Below are positions 41,576 to 50,355 of a stretch of DNA of 64,000 bases, one piece after another. The DNA lies in contig NZ_AKGD01000001.1 in assembly GCF_000271305.1 (NCBI RefSeq), positions 1,054,001 through 1,118,000 of the forward strand. The letters are read 5' to 3'. Position numbers and translations under genes: made by a program. Position 1 is the stretch's first letter; every line of letters begins with the position of its first letter. Under the pieces are notes generated by a model. It did no database searches, was not told the origin of the DNA, and saw only the letters and a program-made list of their open reading frames with translations. Source of the stretch: Hydrocarboniphaga effusa AP103. GTDB lineage: Bacteria; Pseudomonadota; Gammaproteobacteria; Nevskiales; Nevskiaceae.

Positions 41576-42646
41576 ATGAGCCGATCATCCGTCGGCGCGG
41601 CCGCGTTCGCGGCTGCGTTGCTGCTGTGCGCGCAAAGCCTGTCGACGCCCGCACAGGCGCAGGCTTGCAGTGCCTTCGGCAACACGCCGAGACCGCACAA
41701 CGCCATGATGACCCGGGCCGGCTACTCGCTCGTGCGCTGCAAGGGCGGCAGCCGGCTCGCGGACTACACGGACGACAACGGCACGCCGCGCCAGGCCTGC
41801 TTTTACGATCACCCCGATGCAAGCAGCGCGCATCCGCTGCCGCTCGTGGTGTTCCTGCAGGCCTCGTTCGCTCCGCTCGACGGGCAGCTCGCCAAGACCG
41901 GGCTCGTCGATCATCGGCTCACGGCCGATCTGAGCGGCGATCCGCAGCGGCCCGGCTTCCTGCTGCTGGCGCCGATGCCGCGTTTCACCACGCACTTCTA
42001 TCCGCTGCCGAACGGCTTTTCGCTCGGTTGGGACGTCTGGTACCGGCAGTTCGCGGCCAGTGCGCGCGAAGTCGCGGGCCTGCGCTACGCGCCCAACGTC
42101 GACTTCGCCGCGATCGATCACTTCATCGACCGCGTGGTCCGTAGCGGCCGCGTGGACGGACGACGGATCTTCATCGTCGGCTATTCCAACGGCGCGTCGA
42201 TGACCGTGGAATACGTGCAGCACCGGCCCCGCATCGCGGCGGCCGCGACATACTCGGGCCCGAATCCTTATGCCTTCCTCGACGATGCCTGTCCGCAGCG
42301 CCCGGTCGCGGTCGCCGCGGCCGACGATGGCGAGCTCGCGGTGACGCGCACCGATGCGCCGGTCTTCCTTCTGCACCGCGATTGCGACGTCTACGGCAGC
42401 TGCCCGAACATGCAGGCGATGCAGGAGCAGCTGATCCAGTCGGGCACCGCCGACGCGCGCACGCAGATGCTCGACCGCGCGCAGCAGCCCCTGCAGAACT
42501 GCGATCGCGCCTGTGGCACCGAGGTCAACGGCTCGGCGTTCAACCTCAAGGCGCGGCTGACCGGCACCGCCGGGCACAACGAATGGCCGGACCAGTGGAC
42601 GGCGCGGATGCTGCAGTTCCTGCGCGAGCACCCGCTGGCACCGTGA
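41576..42646 (+). CDS. Secreted alpha/beta hydrolase (PHB-depolymerase/feruloyl-esterase-like)
   Basis: A 356-residue protein with a signal peptide (residues 1-28, ending PAQAQA). The hydrolase core has LPLVVFLQAS, the nucleophile elbow IFIVGYSNGASM (Ser in G-x-S-x-G), FLLHRDCDVYGSCPN with a candidate Asp, and TGTAGHNEWPDQW with the probable catalytic His. Several Cys pairs suggest disulfides, as expected of an exported enzyme. It resembles esterase families related to PHB depolymerase, cleaving an ester outside the cell or in the periplasm. Substrate unknown. ATG with GGGAGGAG about 7 nt upstream. Confidence 0.85.
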   Translation: MSRSSVGAAAFAAALLLCAQSLSTPAQAQACSAFGNTPRPHNAMMTRAGYSLVRCKGGSRLADYTDDNGTPRQACFYDHPDASSAHPLPLVVFLQASFAPLDGQLAKTGLVDHRLTADLSGDPQRPGFLLLAPMPRFTTHFYPLPNGFSLGWDVWYRQFAASAREVAGLRYAPNVDFAAIDHFIDRVVRSGRVDGRRIFIVGYSNGASMTVEYVQHRPRIAAAATYSGPNPYAFLDDACPQRPVAVAAADDGELAVTRTDAPVFLLHRDCDVYGSCPNMQAMQEQLIQSGTADARTQMLDRAQQPLQNCDRACGTEVNGSAFNLKARLTGTAGHNEWPDQWTARMLQFLREHPLAP

Positions 42647-42652
42647 ACGCGC

Positions 42653-42815
42653 TCAGCCACGCCGTACGTGGAGTTCGGCTTCGCGGCCCTTGAGGATGTC
42701 GGCGAGAAACCAGCAAGGCCTCTCCCCAGGCGGCCAGCGTGCGCTCGTCGACCGCATCGCCGAGCACGTCCTCGACCGCGGGCAGCAGCGCCGCCGCGAT
42801 GGCGATGGTGTGCGA
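42653..42815 (-). pseudogene. Remnant of a flavohaemoglobin (nitric oxide dioxygenase) globin domain, frameshifted
   Basis: On the minus strand one frame gives ALLPAVEDVLGDAVDERTLAAWGEA and the next frame continues CWFLADILKGREAELH before a stop. Joined, this is the late globin-domain segment of Hmp-type flavohaemoglobins (LLxAVxEVLGD...LxAWxEAYxxLADILIxxEAxxY). A one-base shift near 42710-42715 breaks it. The haem-binding first part and the whole FAD/NAD reductase part are missing, and a terminator hairpin begins 40 bp upstream. So it is a dead fragment of about 50 codons, left beside the esterase 3' end. Confidence 0.65.
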
Positions 42816-42854
42816 ACACCGGGATTGGCCGTGGCTTTCCTCGCGGGGCGAAAG

Positions 42855-42882
42855 AAAAGGCGGGCCGCAGCCCGCCTTTTTT
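42855..42882. terminator. Intrinsic terminator (both strands usable)
   Basis: AAAAGGCGGGC and GCCCGCCTTTTTT form an 11-bp stem with loop CGCA and a T-run on the plus strand; on the minus strand the tail is CCTTTTCTTT. It can end the plus-strand esterase transcript and the minus-strand glycan genes ending at 43044. The 161 bp from 42883 to 43043 hold no recognisable feature. Confidence 0.87.
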
Positions 42883-43043
42883 GAGGCGCCCAGTAGGTTG
42901 CTGGGATGGCCGGGGTCGAATCCGGCGGCCTCGATGCTGGCGGCGTACCGGCGCATGCGCATTGACCGGGATCAATTCCGGCATCGCATCGTGGCAGCGG
43001 CCAGACGCCCATCGCGGCTGCGTCCCCGCCGCGCAACGCGCGC

Positions 43044-44096
43044 TCAAAGCAGGCAACGGATCCGCTGCGCGGTTCGCTGCAGATCGTCGTCGCGCTGCGC
43101 ATCGTACGCACGCCGAGGCTCCGAACGCCCGAGCACGCCGACATCGCCCTGGCGCTCGAGCTGCAGTATCCAGCGCTCGATATCGACGCTGGCCGGCACC
43201 TGGCCGCGCTCGACCAGCCACGGCACCAGCGAGCGCATGCGGCGAACGAGCCGATACCTGAAACTGGTGCGCATCGGCGCCACGAGCAGCGGGCGGCCGC
43301 TGCGCCAGCACTCGGCGATCATCGACGCCGAATCGCCCGTGACGACGAGCTCGTCGGCCAGCTGCATGTAGGCTCCGAGCGGATTGTCACGATCATCGGG
43401 CACGAATTCGTAGATCAGCGCCGGCACGCGAAGCCGCTGGCGGAACGACGCGATCGTCTCGGCCGAAGTGCGCGGGCTCGTGCTCACGAGCAGGCTGCCG
43501 CCACGCTCGCGCACGCGCTCGCCGATCCGGTCGGCCAGTTCGGTGATCTCGTGCTCGGCGAAGGCGTGCTGGCGCGTGCGGCCACCGATGATCAGCGTCG
43601 AGTACGGCCGCGCGAATCCAGCGGCGAGCAGGCGCCGCTCGACTTCGTCGGTTCGCGCATGACGGCGCACGCCGTTGAACGGCATGCGGATGCGATGGAC
43701 GTTCGGCGCATCGCGCATGACGTCCTGCGGCATCGGCACGATCAGATCGATCTCGTTTCGGTGCACGCCACGTGGGCGTCCGAGCTGCACGATCCTGGTG
43801 ACGCCTTTGCTGAGCTTGCGCAGGGCGAGCGCCATCGGCAGCGTCTTGCCGAACGAGATGGCGAGCCGGGGCCACGGCGGATGCAGCGCCGAATCATCGA
43901 AGCGCGCGCGTCCGCCCGCAGCGGCCAGCGTGGCGACCTGGATCTCCTGGAACGGCACGCCGATCGCTTCGGCGAGCGCCCGCTGCTGCGAGACTTCACC
44001 GGGACGGTTGCCGGTCAGCAGCCAGACCGGAGCCGCCGCCGAGGGTTCCTGCTCCTCGGCAGGCTCACTCAGATTCCGAACCGCCATCGCCTCCAT
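43044..44096 (-). CDS. ELM1/DUF1022-family protein (GT-B-like)
   Basis: A 350-residue protein of the bacterial family related to plant mitochondrial fission protein ELM1. It has VWLLTGNRPGEVSQQRALAEAIG at the start, LAISFGKTLPMALALRK, RIVQLGRPRG, LIVPMPQDVM, TLIIGGRTRQHAF and LVVTGDSASMIAECWRSGRPLLV. The last segment resembles the nucleotide-sugar site of GT-B glycosyltransferases. Family members sit in cell-envelope clusters and are thought to act on lipopolysaccharide or related glycans. ATG at 44096 or 44087 are both possible; each overlaps the end of the upstream GT8-like gene, so the two are coupled. Confidence 0.83.
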   Translation of the reverse strand: MEAMAVRNLSEPAEEQEPSAAAPVWLLTGNRPGEVSQQRALAEAIGVPFQEIQVATLAAAGGRARFDDSALHPPWPRLAISFGKTLPMALALRKLSKGVTRIVQLGRPRGVHRNEIDLIVPMPQDVMRDAPNVHRIRMPFNGVRRHARTDEVERRLLAAGFARPYSTLIIGGRTRQHAFAEHEITELADRIGERVRERGGSLLVSTSPRTSAETIASFRQRLRVPALIYEFVPDDRDNPLGAYMQLADELVVTGDSASMIAECWRSGRPLLVAPMRTSFRYRLVRRMRSLVPWLVERGQVPASVDIERWILQLERQGDVGVLGRSEPRRAYDAQRDDDLQRTAQRIRCLL

Positions 44097-44950
44097 AAGC
44101 GCCCCATTGTCGATCTCGTTATCGGGTTGCCGGCGTAATGCCGTTCGGATTTCTTCGGAAAATCGCCGAAGCGGCTCGCGCCGCGATACTCATCGAGGCT
44201 GCGACCGCTGTCCATGGCGTCCTTGTAACGCTGGTCGAACAACGCGGCCAGGTCCTGCCGTGGATGCGGCAGGATGTCACCGTCGAACCAGTGACGCCGG
44301 CCCTCGCTCGCGACGCGTGGCACGGCCAGACGATGCGAGAACTGCGTGCCCATGTCGGAGTAATGCAAAATCGCGATGCGCTCGACCGGCTGGTTCTCGC
44401 CATCGATGTTGTTGAACGCCGGATCGATCGGCTCGATCAGCTCGGGATGCTGCTTGAAGTAGCGCAGGCAATCCGCGTGCGCTTGCGGATCGGCCCGCAG
44501 ACGCTCGATATCCGGAAGATGCCGCTCGGCCCGCTCGCAATCCCACAGCGACACGCAAAAGCGCGGAAAACCGGCCTGCGGACGCGCGATGGCGATCGCC
44601 TCTCCATGCAACGGCGCATTCCACAAACGCGCGATGTCCGACAGCACGAGCGTATCGGCATCCATGTAGAGGGCACGTCCGCGATAGCCGCAGGCAGCCG
44701 GCACGGCCCAGCGAAAACCCGAGAACGGCGTCGCCCAGCGTTCGGTGCGCCAGCCGGCGCCCGTTTCCGGGTTCGAATACCAAAGGCTCTCGGGGTCGCG
44801 CGACAGCCGCATCCAGTGCAACTCGATCGGCAGCGAGGCATGCGCGCGCAGCGAATGCTCGAGCACCATCATCTGTTCGAGATCGCAATCGTTCGGATCG
44901 CAGCCGACGAAGATGCGGATCACCGAGGACGAATCAGGCCGCGAACTCAT
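44069..44950 (-). CDS. GT8-like glycosyltransferase
   Basis: A 293-residue GT-A fold glycosyltransferase. IRIFVGCDPNDCDLEQMMVLEHSLR and ELHWMRLSRDPES at the N-terminus, the metal-binding GRALYMDADTLVLSDIARLW (DxD) and AFNNIDGENQPVERIAILHYSDMGTQ are GT8-like features. It transfers a sugar from a nucleotide donor to an envelope acceptor. ATG at 44950 has GGAG about 10 nt upstream; the open frame to 45022 gives an unlikely extension. It overlaps the ELM1-like gene. Confidence 0.82.
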   Translation of the reverse strand: MSSRPDSSSVIRIFVGCDPNDCDLEQMMVLEHSLRAHASLPIELHWMRLSRDPESLWYSNPETGAGWRTERWATPFSGFRWAVPAACGYRGRALYMDADTLVLSDIARLWNAPLHGEAIAIARPQAGFPRFCVSLWDCERAERHLPDIERLRADPQAHADCLRYFKQHPELIEPIDPAFNNIDGENQPVERIAILHYSDMGTQFSHRLAVPRVASEGRRHWFDGDILPHPRQDLAALFDQRYKDAMDSGRSLDEYRGASRFGDFPKKSERHYAGNPITRSTMGRLWRRWRFGI

Positions 44951-44984
44951 GTTGAGCGACTCCAGGGAATGAACCGGGCAAACA

Positions 44985-46403
44985 TCAGGGACGAAGGTGA
45001 GGGGCGTTCGGCTTTTCGGCATCGTGCGGAAACCACAGCGTGACCGTGGTGCCGACGCCTTCGGTCGACTCGATCCTCACTTGTCCGTCATGCCATTCGA
45101 CGATCGACCGTACGATCGAAAGTCCCAGCCCCATGCCGGCCTTGCGTGTCGAGCGCGAACCTTCCGAGCGATAGAACGGCTCGGTGACGTAAGGCAGATC
45201 GTCCGCGGCGATGCCATGGCCCGAATCGCGGACCGAGATGACCGCGGCCTGTTCGGTGTCCTCCACCTGGACCGACACGCGTCCGCCCGGCGGCGTGTGC
45301 TGCAAGGCGTTGCTGACCAGATTGCCGAGTGCCTGGCCGAACAGTGTCTGGTTGGCCGTGACCAGCGCGGTGCCGGCGTGGACCAGATCGACTTCGGCCT
45401 CGAGCGCCAGCGGCTCGAAGAAATCGAGGATCTTCTGCACTTCGGCATGGCCGTCGAAGCGCTCGAGCTTGAGCTTGTGATGCGGATTGTCGATGCGCGT
45501 GAAGAACAGCAAGGTGTCGATGATCTTCGACAGCCGCAGATACTCTTCCATCGCGGATTCCAGCACCGCGCGGTATTCCTCGGGGGAGCGTGCGCGCGAC
45601 AGCGCCACGTCGGCCTCGCCGATCAGGTTGTTGACGGGCGTGCGCAGCTGGTGGGCGAGCGTCGACGAGGCTCGCGAGACTCGCTGGAACGCGCGATCCA
45701 GGCGCGCGAGCATGAAGTTGAAAGAGGTCGCCAGCTCGACGAGCTCCTTGGGCCACTGCGTGGCGACGAGCCGCTCGTGCAACTGGTTCACGGTGATGCG
45801 TTCGGTGGTCTCCATGACCTCCTGCAGCGGACGCAGCCCGCGACGCACGATGACGAAGCTCGTCAGCGCACAGGCTCCGAGCCCGATCAGCAACACCAGC
45901 ACGGTGCCGATGCGATAGCGCGACAGCAGCTCCCGATCGTCCGACACCTCGACCGCGACCTGCACCATGCGACGCGGAACACCCGGCGCATCGCGTGTCC
46001 AGCCGGCGGCCGACATGTAGTAGCCGGCCGGAATGTCCCATTCGAGAATGGTGTCGGCCCTCGCCGAGCGTTCGGGAACCGGAATGAATTCCATCGCCGT
46101 GCTCGCGGCGAGCGGCTGCATGTGTTCGTCGAATACGCGCAGCTGATACGGCTGCTTGGCGGACAGCATGCCCGGCAGCAGAAAGTGCGAATCCTCCTCC
46201 TCGGCATCTTCGGTCAGCACGCTGAGCAGCGTTCTGACCAGATCGCGGTTCTCGCGATCGAGCGCGTGCGCGAGCAAGGCGTACAGCACCGTGGTACTCG
46301 CGACCAGGATCACCAGCGCCCACAAGGTGTAACCGAGCGTCAGACGCGAAGCGATCGAAGGCTTGGCACGCGCCGGCAAGGCATCGGACATGGGATCGTT
46401 CAC
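44985..46403 (-). CDS. Sensor histidine kinase (heavy-metal sensor type, CusS/CopS-like)
   Basis: A 472-residue membrane kinase. It has two transmembrane segments (about 22-45 and 165-186) flanking a periplasmic domain of about 120 residues. HAMP follows (RRGLRPLQEVMETTERI), then HisKA with His251 in STLAHQLRTPVNNL and HATPase (LVSNALQHTPPGG, DSGHGIA, GMGLGLSIVRSIVEWH). Architecture matches metal-responsive kinases, but the periplasmic part lacks obvious His/Met metal-binding clusters, so the signal is open. It follows the response regulator by 4 bp. Confidence 0.92.
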   Translation of the reverse strand: MNDPMSDALPARAKPSIASRLTLGYTLWALVILVASTTVLYALLAHALDRENRDLVRTLLSVLTEDAEEEDSHFLLPGMLSAKQPYQLRVFDEHMQPLAASTAMEFIPVPERSARADTILEWDIPAGYYMSAAGWTRDAPGVPRRMVQVAVEVSDDRELLSRYRIGTVLVLLIGLGACALTSFVIVRRGLRPLQEVMETTERITVNQLHERLVATQWPKELVELATSFNFMLARLDRAFQRVSRASSTLAHQLRTPVNNLIGEADVALSRARSPEEYRAVLESAMEEYLRLSKIIDTLLFFTRIDNPHHKLKLERFDGHAEVQKILDFFEPLALEAEVDLVHAGTALVTANQTLFGQALGNLVSNALQHTPPGGRVSVQVEDTEQAAVISVRDSGHGIAADDLPYVTEPFYRSEGSRSTRKAGMGLGLSIVRSIVEWHDGQVRIESTEGVGTTVTLWFPHDAEKPNAPHLRP

Positions 46404-46407
46404 CGCA

Positions 46408-47082
46408 TCAGCCTCGATCTTCCAGCACGTAGCCGGAGCCGCGCACGGTGTGGATCAGCTTGAGCGCGTAAGGATCGTCGAGCTTGCGACGCAGCCGGCG
46501 AATGGCCACGTCGACGACGTTCGCGTCGCTGTCGAAGTTGTAGTCCCAGACCTGCTCGGCGATGAAGAGGCGCGACAGCACCTCGCCCTTCCTGCGGATC
46601 AGCAGGCTCAGCAGGGCGAATTCCTTGGCCGTGAGATCGAGCCTGGCGCCGCCGCGCGAGGCCCGCTGGCGCATGAAATCGATCTCCAGGTCGGCGATCC
46701 GCAAATCCTCGCGGGTCTGGATCGGCGGACGACGCAGCAGCGTGCGCACGCGCGCGAGCACTTCGGAGAACGCGAACGGCTTGACCAGGTAATCGTCGGC
46801 GCCGGATTCCAGGCCGCGCACACGATCGTCGACCGCGTCGCGGGCGGTGAGGAACAGCACCGGCACCTGACGGCCGCGGGCGCGCAGTTCCTTGAGCACC
46901 GACCAGCCGTCGAGGTTCGGCAGCATCACGTCGAGGATGACGAGGTCGTAGACCATGTCGAGCGCGAGCATCAAACCGTGTTCGCCGTTCCCGGTGCGGT
47001 CGACGACATAGCCCGATTCACCGAGGCCCTTGGCGAGAAACGACGCCGTCTTGTCCTCGTCTTCGATGATCAGGATGCGCAT
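46408..47082 (-). CDS. OmpR/PhoB-family response regulator (CusR/CopR-like)
   Basis: A 224-residue regulator. Receiver 1-115 with phospho-acceptor Asp51 ([15 protein letters not shown]) and the switch Lys in [17 protein letters not shown]; winged-helix DNA-binding domain 125-222 ([50 protein letters not shown]). The start is ATG 47082 ([12 protein letters not shown]). It makes a two-component system with the kinase at 44985. The 153-bp gap to the GT4 gene holds ATGACAAATCGGTAATGT (47151-47168), a possible binding site by analogy with this regulator group, low confidence. Confidence 0.93.
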   Translation of the reverse strand: MRILIIEDEDKTASFLAKGLGESGYVVDRTGNGEHGLMLALDMVYDLVILDVMLPNLDGWSVLKELRARGRQVPVLFLTARDAVDDRVRGLESGADDYLVKPFAFSEVLARVRTLLRRPPIQTREDLRIADLEIDFMRQRASRGGARLDLTAKEFALLSLLIRRKGEVLSRLFIAEQVWDYNFDSDANVVDVAIRRLRRKLDDPYALKLIHTVRGSGYVLEDRG

Positions 47083-47235
47083 TGCGGTCCACGGTCCATG
47101 GGCGGCGCACATTAGCGCGAGTGCCGCCAGCGGCGCTAACGCCAGACCGGATGACAAATCGGTAATGTTTTGGTCACGGTTGGGTTGGAAGCGCGTTCCT
47201 ATAGTCGGGCCACGATCACGCCTTCCCATCGGAAC

Positions 47236-48429
47236 ATGCTGTCAGCGCAAGCGCCGTCCCCGAAGCCGTCTTCGTCCGAGCCGCCCCTCCACATCGCGTT
47301 CTACTGCAGCCTGATGGCCTGGCCCAAGCCGTCGAGTGGTGGAGTCCGGCCGTGGACCCTGCGCCTGGTCAACGAGCTGATCGAGCGAGGCCACCACGTC
47401 GACGTGCTGACCGAGGCGCCCGCCAAGCGCTTTCGCGACGAGCCCGGTCTTTCGCCGAAAGCCGGCCGCGTGATACTCGGTACCGGGCTCGCCGCCAAAC
47501 TGCGGCTCGCCGCCTATCTCCATCGGAACCCCGGGGTCCGGCTCGTCACTGCGCTGAACCGCTACAACAACTGGGGCGCGCTGCTGAAGTGGCTGTTCGG
47601 CGATCGCGTGCGGCTCACGGTCACGCAGCACGAACACCTGAGCGCCGATGCCCAGTGGAAATCGGCACGCCAGTTCTGGATCAACACGCGCTCGGTCAGG
47701 CTGCTGTGGAAGCGTGCCGATTCGGTGGTCGCCGTGAGCCATGGCGTGGCCGACGATCTGGTCCGGAACTGGGGCGTTCCGCAGGATCGGCTGCACGTGA
47801 TCCACAACCCTGCGTATCTGCCTTCGTTCATGCGCAACGCCGATCGTCCGCCACCGCATCCGTGGCTGCGCGACGGCAGCTGTCCGGTCATCGTGTCGGC
47901 CGGGCGACTGCATCCGGTGAAAGGCTACGACGACCTGCTGCGCGCGTTCGCGATCGTCAGGCGCGAGCAGCCGGTGCGCCTCGTCATCCTGGGCGCCGGG
48001 CCGGAGGAGCGCTCACTGCAGGCGCTCGTCAAGGAGCTCGGCCTCAACGGCAGCGTGGCCCTGCCCGGGCGAGTGAACGACATCGCCCCGTGGTTCGCCC
48101 ACGCCCGGATGTTCGTGCTGTCGTCGCGTCGGGAGGGCTTCGGCAACGTGCTCGTCGAGGCGCTCGCCGCCGGGCTGCCGATCGTGTCGACCCGTTGCCC
48201 TTCCGGTCCCGACGAAATTCTCGGCGACGGCCGCTGGGGAACGCTCGTCGAGGTCGGCGACGTGCTTGCCATGGCCGAGGCGATTCGCACCACGCTGAAG
48301 GCGGCCGACGTCGATCGCGACGAACTCGCGCGCCGCGCCCGGCATTTTTCGGTGGATCGCGCCGTCGACCACTACCTCGCGCTCTGGCGCCCGCAGCGGG
48401 TCGCGGCGCAAGCCCCGGTCTCGGTCTGA
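47236..48429 (+). CDS. GT4-family glycosyltransferase
   Basis: A 397-residue GT-B glycosyltransferase. N-domain: [35 protein letters not shown]-domain: [48 protein letters not shown], and the E-x7-E motif in [32 protein letters not shown]. It is a retaining enzyme adding a sugar to an envelope glycan or lipid. ATG 47236 with GGAAC just upstream; longer frames cross the divergent promoter. Divergent from the response regulator and 12 bp before the next gene, its likely operon partner. Confidence 0.92.
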   Translation: MLSAQAPSPKPSSSEPPLHIAFYCSLMAWPKPSSGGVRPWTLRLVNELIERGHHVDVLTEAPAKRFRDEPGLSPKAGRVILGTGLAAKLRLAAYLHRNPGVRLVTALNRYNNWGALLKWLFGDRVRLTVTQHEHLSADAQWKSARQFWINTRSVRLLWKRADSVVAVSHGVADDLVRNWGVPQDRLHVIHNPAYLPSFMRNADRPPPHPWLRDGSCPVIVSAGRLHPVKGYDDLLRAFAIVRREQPVRLVILGAGPEERSLQALVKELGLNGSVALPGRVNDIAPWFAHARMFVLSSRREGFGNVLVEALAAGLPIVSTRCPSGPDEILGDGRWGTLVEVGDVLAMAEAIRTTLKAADVDRDELARRARHFSVDRAVDHYLALWRPQRVAAQAPVSV

Positions 48430-48441
48430 ACGGAGCCTGCG

Positions 48442-49641
48442 ATGCGCTTCGTCTTTCCGTTCATCGGACACATTCATCAGATTCCGCATGCATTGCCGAT
48501 CGCGGCCGAACTGGCCGATCGCTATCCCGAAGCCGAAGTGCATGTGTGCTTCATCAACGAAGAGCAGGAGCGGTTCGCACGCCGGCTGCTGTGCGAATAC
48601 AGCGCGGCGGCCCCGCTGCATTTCAGGCGCCTGCGGCTGCCGGCGCTCGAGCGCTGGCGGATGGAATCCGGCTGGACGCCGTGGAAGCAGCTCGCGCTGT
48701 TCGTCAATCGCGCGTATCTGGGAAGCTTCGACGCCATCGTCGCGCCCGAACAGACCACGCTCTGGCTCAAGCGCTTCGTTGCACGCCCCAAGTTCGTCTG
48801 GACGCGCCACGGCGCCGGTGATCGCGCCTCGGGCTTCGCGTCACGCACGCAAAATTTCGACTACGTGCTGATGGCCGGCGACAAGATCGCGCGCCGGCTG
48901 CTGGATAAAAAGCTGATCCGTATCGGGCAGTACAGCACCGGCATCTACGCCAAGTTCGACTGGCTCAAGCGGCGCAATTGCAATCAACGGCCGTTCTTCG
49001 ACAACGGCCGCATCACGGTGCTCTACAACCCGCATTTCCGCTGCGGCCTGTCGTCATGGACCGCGGCGGGACGCGCGGTGCTCGAGGCGTTCGCCAGTTC
49101 ATCGCGCTACAACCTCATCTTCGCGCCCCACATCCGGCTGCGCGAAGGCTTGTGCAGGACCGATCTGGCGTTCATCGAGCGTTACCGCGGGCTGCCGCAT
49201 TTCCATATCGATCTCGGCAGCGAACGATCGACCGACATGAGCTATACGCTCGCCGCCGACGTCTACCTTGGAGACGTCAGCAGCCAGCTCGCCGAATTTC
49301 TCGTGCGCCCGAGGCCCTGCGTGTTCCTGAATCCGATGAAAGCGCATTGGCAGGCCGACGCGTGCTACCAGCAGTGGAACCTGGGCCCGGTGCTCGACGA
49401 CGTGGCCGCACTCGAAGCGACGCTCGACATTGCAGTGGCTTCGCATCCGGATTTTCTCGCCCTGCAGGAAGCCTACCGCGACGAGACCTTCGGCCTCATC
49501 GGCCAGGGCGGCGCCCACGAGATTCCGTCGTCGGCGCGTGCCGCCGATGCCATCTTCGGCTTCGTGAATCGTTCGTCGCGCTGGCCCCGTGTGGCGCCGC
49601 TGTCCCGGGATACGGCCGCATCGCCCTTCACCCGCTCGTGA
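48442..49641 (+). CDS. CDP-glycerol glycerophosphotransferase-like protein
   Basis: A 399-residue GT-B-like protein. It begins MRFVFPFIGHIHQIPHALPIAAEL. KFVWTRHGAGDRASGF, DYVLMAGDKIARRLL, ITVLYNPHFRCGLSSW, YNLIFAPHIRL and DMSYTLAADVYLGDVSSQLAEFLV resemble the C-terminal catalytic domain of CDP-glycerol:poly(glycerophosphate) transferases. These add polyol phosphate to surface polymers. Assignment is by fold-level motif similarity; donor and acceptor are unknown. It follows the GT4 gene by 12 bp. Confidence 0.7.
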   Translation: MRFVFPFIGHIHQIPHALPIAAELADRYPEAEVHVCFINEEQERFARRLLCEYSAAAPLHFRRLRLPALERWRMESGWTPWKQLALFVNRAYLGSFDAIVAPEQTTLWLKRFVARPKFVWTRHGAGDRASGFASRTQNFDYVLMAGDKIARRLLDKKLIRIGQYSTGIYAKFDWLKRRNCNQRPFFDNGRITVLYNPHFRCGLSSWTAAGRAVLEAFASSSRYNLIFAPHIRLREGLCRTDLAFIERYRGLPHFHIDLGSERSTDMSYTLAADVYLGDVSSQLAEFLVRPRPCVFLNPMKAHWQADACYQQWNLGPVLDDVAALEATLDIAVASHPDFLALQEAYRDETFGLIGQGGAHEIPSSARAADAIFGFVNRSSRWPRVAPLSRDTAASPFTRS

Positions 49642-49715
49642 GCCCGACCGGAGCCGCTTCGGATCGCGGCCGTTGATCCTGGTCTAGGCTTGAGGCCCGA
49701 CACCTGGAGAGCCCC

Positions 49716-50117
49716 ATGCCTACGCTCGCCGCGCTGCACCTGAGCATCAGCATCGACGTTCCGTTCGATCGCGCCTACGGCTATGCCCAGAAACCCGAAC
49801 ACTTCACGGCCTGGGCGGCCGGACTGGCCGCGAGCCTGCATCGCAGCGGCGACGGCTGGGTCGCCGATACTCCCGAAGGGCCCGCGAAGGTCGAGTTCTC
49901 CGCACCCAACGCCTACGGCGTGCTGGACCATCGCGTCTGCCTGCACGGAAAGCCGCCGATCGACATTCCGCTGCGCATGGTTCGCAACGGTGACGGCACC
50001 GAGGTGCTGTTCACGCTGCTGCGCCAGCCGGACATGGACGACGCCATGTTCGAGCGTGACGCGGAGCTGGTTCGCCGCGACCTGCAATCGCTGAAACGGG
50101 TGCTGCGGGCACTTTGA
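49716..50117 (+). CDS. SRPBCC/START-like domain protein
   Basis: A 133-residue single-domain protein with the helix-grip pattern: LSISIDVPFDRAYGYAQKPEHFTAWAAG at the start, alternating strands in the middle (PAKVEFSAPNAYGVLDHRV, GTEVLFTLLRQP) and the long C-terminal helix ERDAELVRRDLQSLKRVL. Such proteins bind hydrophobic ligands in a deep pocket; no catalytic motif can be read. It is 74 bp after the glycan genes and 238 bp before the ligase. Whether it belongs to the ligase regulon is unknown. Confidence 0.8.
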   Translation: MPTLAALHLSISIDVPFDRAYGYAQKPEHFTAWAAGLAASLHRSGDGWVADTPEGPAKVEFSAPNAYGVLDHRVCLHGKPPIDIPLRMVRNGDGTEVLFTLLRQPDMDDAMFERDAELVRRDLQSLKRVLRAL

Positions 50118-50155
50118 ACCCGGCGTCGCGCAGGCGCGCACACCGGCGCCCGGCG

Positions 50156-50215
50156 CTACCCATTTCGGGTAGCGCCTCCGTCGGTCGATCTCGGGTAGTG
50201 TGCAGCCCAGGAGAA
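50156..50215 (+). promoter_or_regulatory. MalT-type operator/promoter of the acyl-CoA ligase
   Basis: The palindrome CTACCCATTTCGGGTAG (50156-50172) is followed 24 nt on by the -10-like TAGTGT (50196-50201) and then CCAGGAGAA (50207-50215). The regulator promoter at 61487 has the same layout with identical spacing and the same CCAGGAGAA. A further half-site GGGTAG (50193-50198) overlaps the -10. The ligase starts at 50356, implying a leader of about 150 nt. Confidence 0.7.
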
Positions 50216-50355
50216 GGCAATCAGGCTGGCCCAGATCAGCTCATGCCATCGTCGCTCGGCTTGCGCTCGCAGCGAGCATTCCGCACCCGACGACTCCTGG
50301 ACGAACGGCCCTACCGGGCCGCAACGCTCGCGAAACGGACGATCAAGGACAGCCG

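Noticed and set aside
42917..42950. tRNA-like T-arm (GGGGTCGAATCC)
   Set aside because: No acceptor, D or anticodon arm can be folded around it and there is no CCA end. Chance match.
47151..47168. ATGACAAATCGGTAATGT as a definite CopR/CusR operator
   Set aside because: The second arm is only a loose match and there is a single copy in the window, so it is mentioned with the response regulator but not called as a site.
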